8,146 bases of DNA from Opitutales bacterium. Lineage in GTDB: Bacteria; Verrucomicrobiota; Verrucomicrobiae; Opitutales; CAG-312. The stretch's first letter is position 1, and each line of letters begins with the position of its first letter. This document shows positions 6,625-8,146 of the stretch, in pieces. The notes below the pieces were generated by a model. The model searched no databases. It was not told the origin of the DNA and saw only the letters and a program-made list of their open reading frames with translations. The stretch is from NCBI GenBank assembly GCA_017623955.1, contig JAGAOA010000164.1, positions 1 through 8,146 of the forward strand. The letters are read 5' to 3'. The position numbers were made by a program, and so were the translations under genes.

Positions 6625-6652
6625 TTGACAATTATTAAATATCTGCTATAAA
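6625..6652 (+). promoter_or_regulatory. sigma70-type promoter of the GH101-like gene
   Basis: A perfect -35 TTGACA at 6625-6630 is followed by a 16-bp spacer and a -10 TATAAA at 6647-6652 (five of six). Transcription should start near 6659, giving a leader of about 30-40 nt before the ATG at 6688 or 6700. This is the best promoter in the window. It does not look like the Bacteroides TTTG / TAnnTTTG type. Confidence 0.7.
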
Positions 6653-6699
6653 AGACTATGCTTATATAAAAAATAGATAACCTATCCATGTCATATATT

Positions 6700-8146
6700 A
6701 TGAGAAAAATATTTGTCTCAACATTAGTATTTTTGATGTCGATTAACTTGTTTGCACAAAAATACGTAAACATAAAAAAAACAACAACTGATGGGAAAGA
6801 AACAATAACGTCAATAGAACTAAAAGAACGCAAAAATGGAGCGTATCGCCTAAAAATCCCAAAAGAACAAATCGGAAACAATGTAAAATTTCTTGATGTT
6901 TTAACTATTGATGCTTTAGCAAACAAGGGCGAAAATGGGTATTGGGTTTTAGCCGACGGTAGAATGGGGCTTTTTAATAAAGACAAAGGGTATCTCTACG
7001 AAAGACGACATCCAATGCCATTATATGGTGTAAAAAAAGGCGATAGTGCTTTTGTGGCTATCGTAAAAAAGCTCAAATACGAATTTGCTATGATTGTTGA
7101 TGTCAAAGACGGTCAATACTCGATTTTTCCTCGATTTTTGATACAAGAAATGGATTCGGTTTATGAAGATTTGGTTATAGATTTTCACTATTTCAAGGGT
7201 AAAGATGAAAATTATTCATCTATGGGGAAAACCTATCGCCACTACCAACTCAAACGAGGCGAAGTAAAACCTTTAAGTGAACGCATAAAAACACAACCTA
7301 CACTCGCTTACACAATAGATTCTATATTTTTTAGAGTAAAATTTGGGTTAAAAAATTATAACGAAAAACTTGAGCACATCACCCCCGAAAACAAATATCC
7401 TTTGATTGTTGTAAACACTTTTGACGACTACATAAAACTTGTAAAAGAATTGAAAAATATCGGCGTAAATGAAGTAGAAAGTTGCTTTGTTGGTTGGAAT
7501 ATTGAAGGCTTTGAAGGTCAATTACCCGATTTATTTCCTTCTGATCCTGCCCTTGGTGGCGATAAAAAAATGAAGGAAGCTATCGATATTACAAAATCGT
7601 TGGGGTATCAGATTGTTTTCCACGTTTGTAATGTGCTTTGGTTCTCAAATGCAAAACTTTTTTCGTTTGATGATATTGCAAAAACATCTAATGGAAATCC
7701 TCTGTTTAACGGCGTTTTAGCTGGTGGACGTTCTTACAAGGCTTGCTTTAAACAAATCAACGAAAAAATAATTGATGACGATATCAAAGGTATGCTCGCC
7801 TTTGGAGCAAAAGGAACGCACCATATAGATGTAACAACAGCAATCACACCTTACGCTTGTAGCGATCCACGCCATCCATGCACACGTCAACAAACTGCTT
7901 ATTATATGAATGAAATTGGCAAAAAATGTCGAGAAGCTTTTGGTGGTTTTGGTTCAGAAGGTTCGTGCGATCACTGTGCAAATTCATTAGACTTTGCTCT
8001 CTATGTTTGGGCAGATCCAGAATGGTTGGGCAGAAAACACGATCTCACTCATCGCCTTGTTCCAATTTGGCAAATAGCTTATCATGGTATTATTTTAAGT
8101 AATCCACATTACGCTACAATAGACTATACATATGAAAACGACCCAC
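6700..8146 (+). CDS. secreted GH101/DUF5696-like glycosidase, 3' end missing
   Basis: The open frame runs from the ATG at 6700 off the right edge, so the first 482 residues are seen. An in-frame ATG at 6688 would add MSYI; 6700 is preferred because it begins a compact signal peptide (1-19, LFA before Gln20). Residues 21-215 look like an N-terminal beta-rich supersandwich. From about 230 a TIM barrel begins: VGWNIEGFEGQLPDLFP at 264-280, the strand YQIVFHV at 303-309, THHIDVTT at 373-380, CSDPRHP at 387-393 and GSEGSCDH at 418-425. This pattern recalls endo-alpha-N-acetylgalactosaminidases (GH101) and the related DUF5696 proteins. By analogy Asp377 would be the nucleophile and Glu420 the acid/base, which is inference. 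No Shine-Dalgarno is seen. It is divergent from the 412-residue gene and likely attacks an alpha-linked glycan outside the inner membrane. Confidence 0.82.
   Translation, partial: MRKIFVSTLVFLMSINLFAQKYVNIKKTTTDGKETITSIELKERKNGAYRLKIPKEQIGNNVKFLDVLTIDALANKGENGYWVLADGRMGLFNKDKGYLYERRHPMPLYGVKKGDSAFVAIVKKLKYEFAMIVDVKDGQYSIFPRFLIQEMDSVYEDLVIDFHYFKGKDENYSSMGKTYRHYQLKRGEVKPLSERIKTQPTLAYTIDSIFFRVKFGLKNYNEKLEHITPENKYPLIVVNTFDDYIKLVKELKNIGVNEVESCFVGWNIEGFEGQLPDLFPSDPALGGDKKMKEAIDITKSLGYQIVFHVCNVLWFSNAKLFSFDDIAKTSNGNPLFNGVLAGGRSYKACFKQINEKIIDDDIKGMLAFGAKGTHHIDVTTAITPYACSDPRHPCTRQQTAYYMNEIGKKCREAFGGFGSEGSCDHCANSLDFALYVWADPEWLGRKHDLTHRLVPIWQIAYHGIILSNPHYATIDYTYENDP

Larger units (their letters stand above)
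6507..6687. other. divergent intergenic region between two secreted-protein genes
   Basis: This is an AT-rich spacer with no credible gene of its own. It holds a good rightward sigma70 promoter (6625-6652), a weak leftward promoter-like pair (6519-6546) and a perfect 12-bp palindrome (6551-6562). A reverse-strand open frame crosses much of it but also covers the start of the rightward glycosidase gene, and it is not believed. Confidence 0.7.

Noticed and set aside
6570..6986. Leftward open frame of 138 codons across the divergent spacer
   Set aside because: It is antisense to the signal peptide and first 95 codons of a well-supported rightward protein and covers that gene's promoter. Its translation is low-complexity and matches no family I recognise.
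1..8146. CRISPR arrays, tRNA or rRNA genes, insertion sequences, phage or defence genes
   Set aside because: No spaced direct repeats, cloverleaf-like segments, transposase motifs or inverted-repeat borders were seen. The gene content is that of an ordinary glycan-utilisation region.

Overview
The window is AT-rich chromosomal-type DNA (roughly the mid-30s in percent G+C, judged by eye) from a diderm bacterium that lives on glycans. Three proteins carry Sec signal peptides, and one enzyme has every active-site residue of GmhA, an LPS-heptose enzyme, so a Gram-negative envelope is likely. In all three exported proteins a Gln sits at or next to the predicted signal peptidase cut, a habit well known in Bacteroidota. 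However, the clearest promoter in the window is an ordinary sigma70 type (TTGACA, 16 bp, TATAAA), not the Bacteroides -33/-7 type. I therefore leave the phylum open between Bacteroidota and a Verrucomicrobiota/Lentisphaerota-like lineage.

Layout. Positions 1-72 hold a possible last few codons of a rightward gene and a strong, nearly symmetric hairpin terminator. Positions 73-5191 are one tight leftward operon, read in the order ROK sugar kinase (5191-4214), GmhA-type sugar-phosphate isomerase (4212-3622), secreted GH2 beta-mannosidase-like hydrolase (3622-1259) and FucP/GluP-type MFS sugar symporter (1239-73). The junctions are a 1-nt gap, a 1-nt overlap and a 19-nt gap, and the terminator lies just after the last gene. 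A perfect 12-bp palindrome with a central CG lies 6 nt upstream of the kinase start and is a good operator candidate. Upstream, on the same strand, is a 412-residue secreted protein of unknown function (6506-5268). A 190-bp divergent region with promoter signals follows, and then a rightward secreted glycosidase-like protein (GH101/DUF5696-like TIM barrel) that runs off the right edge.

How it fits together (inference). The exported GH2 enzyme would release a manno-configured sugar from a glycan. The MFS symporter would bring it across the inner membrane, the ROK kinase would phosphorylate it, and the SIS isomerase would interconvert the aldose and ketose phosphates. GmhA chemistry is exactly a ketose-phosphate to manno-aldose-phosphate interconversion. 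The unusual point is that a GmhA with a complete zinc and phosphate site sits in a catabolic cassette and not beside hldE or gmhB. The substrate could be mannose or a true heptose. The divergent GH101-like gene may attack another part of the same glycan.
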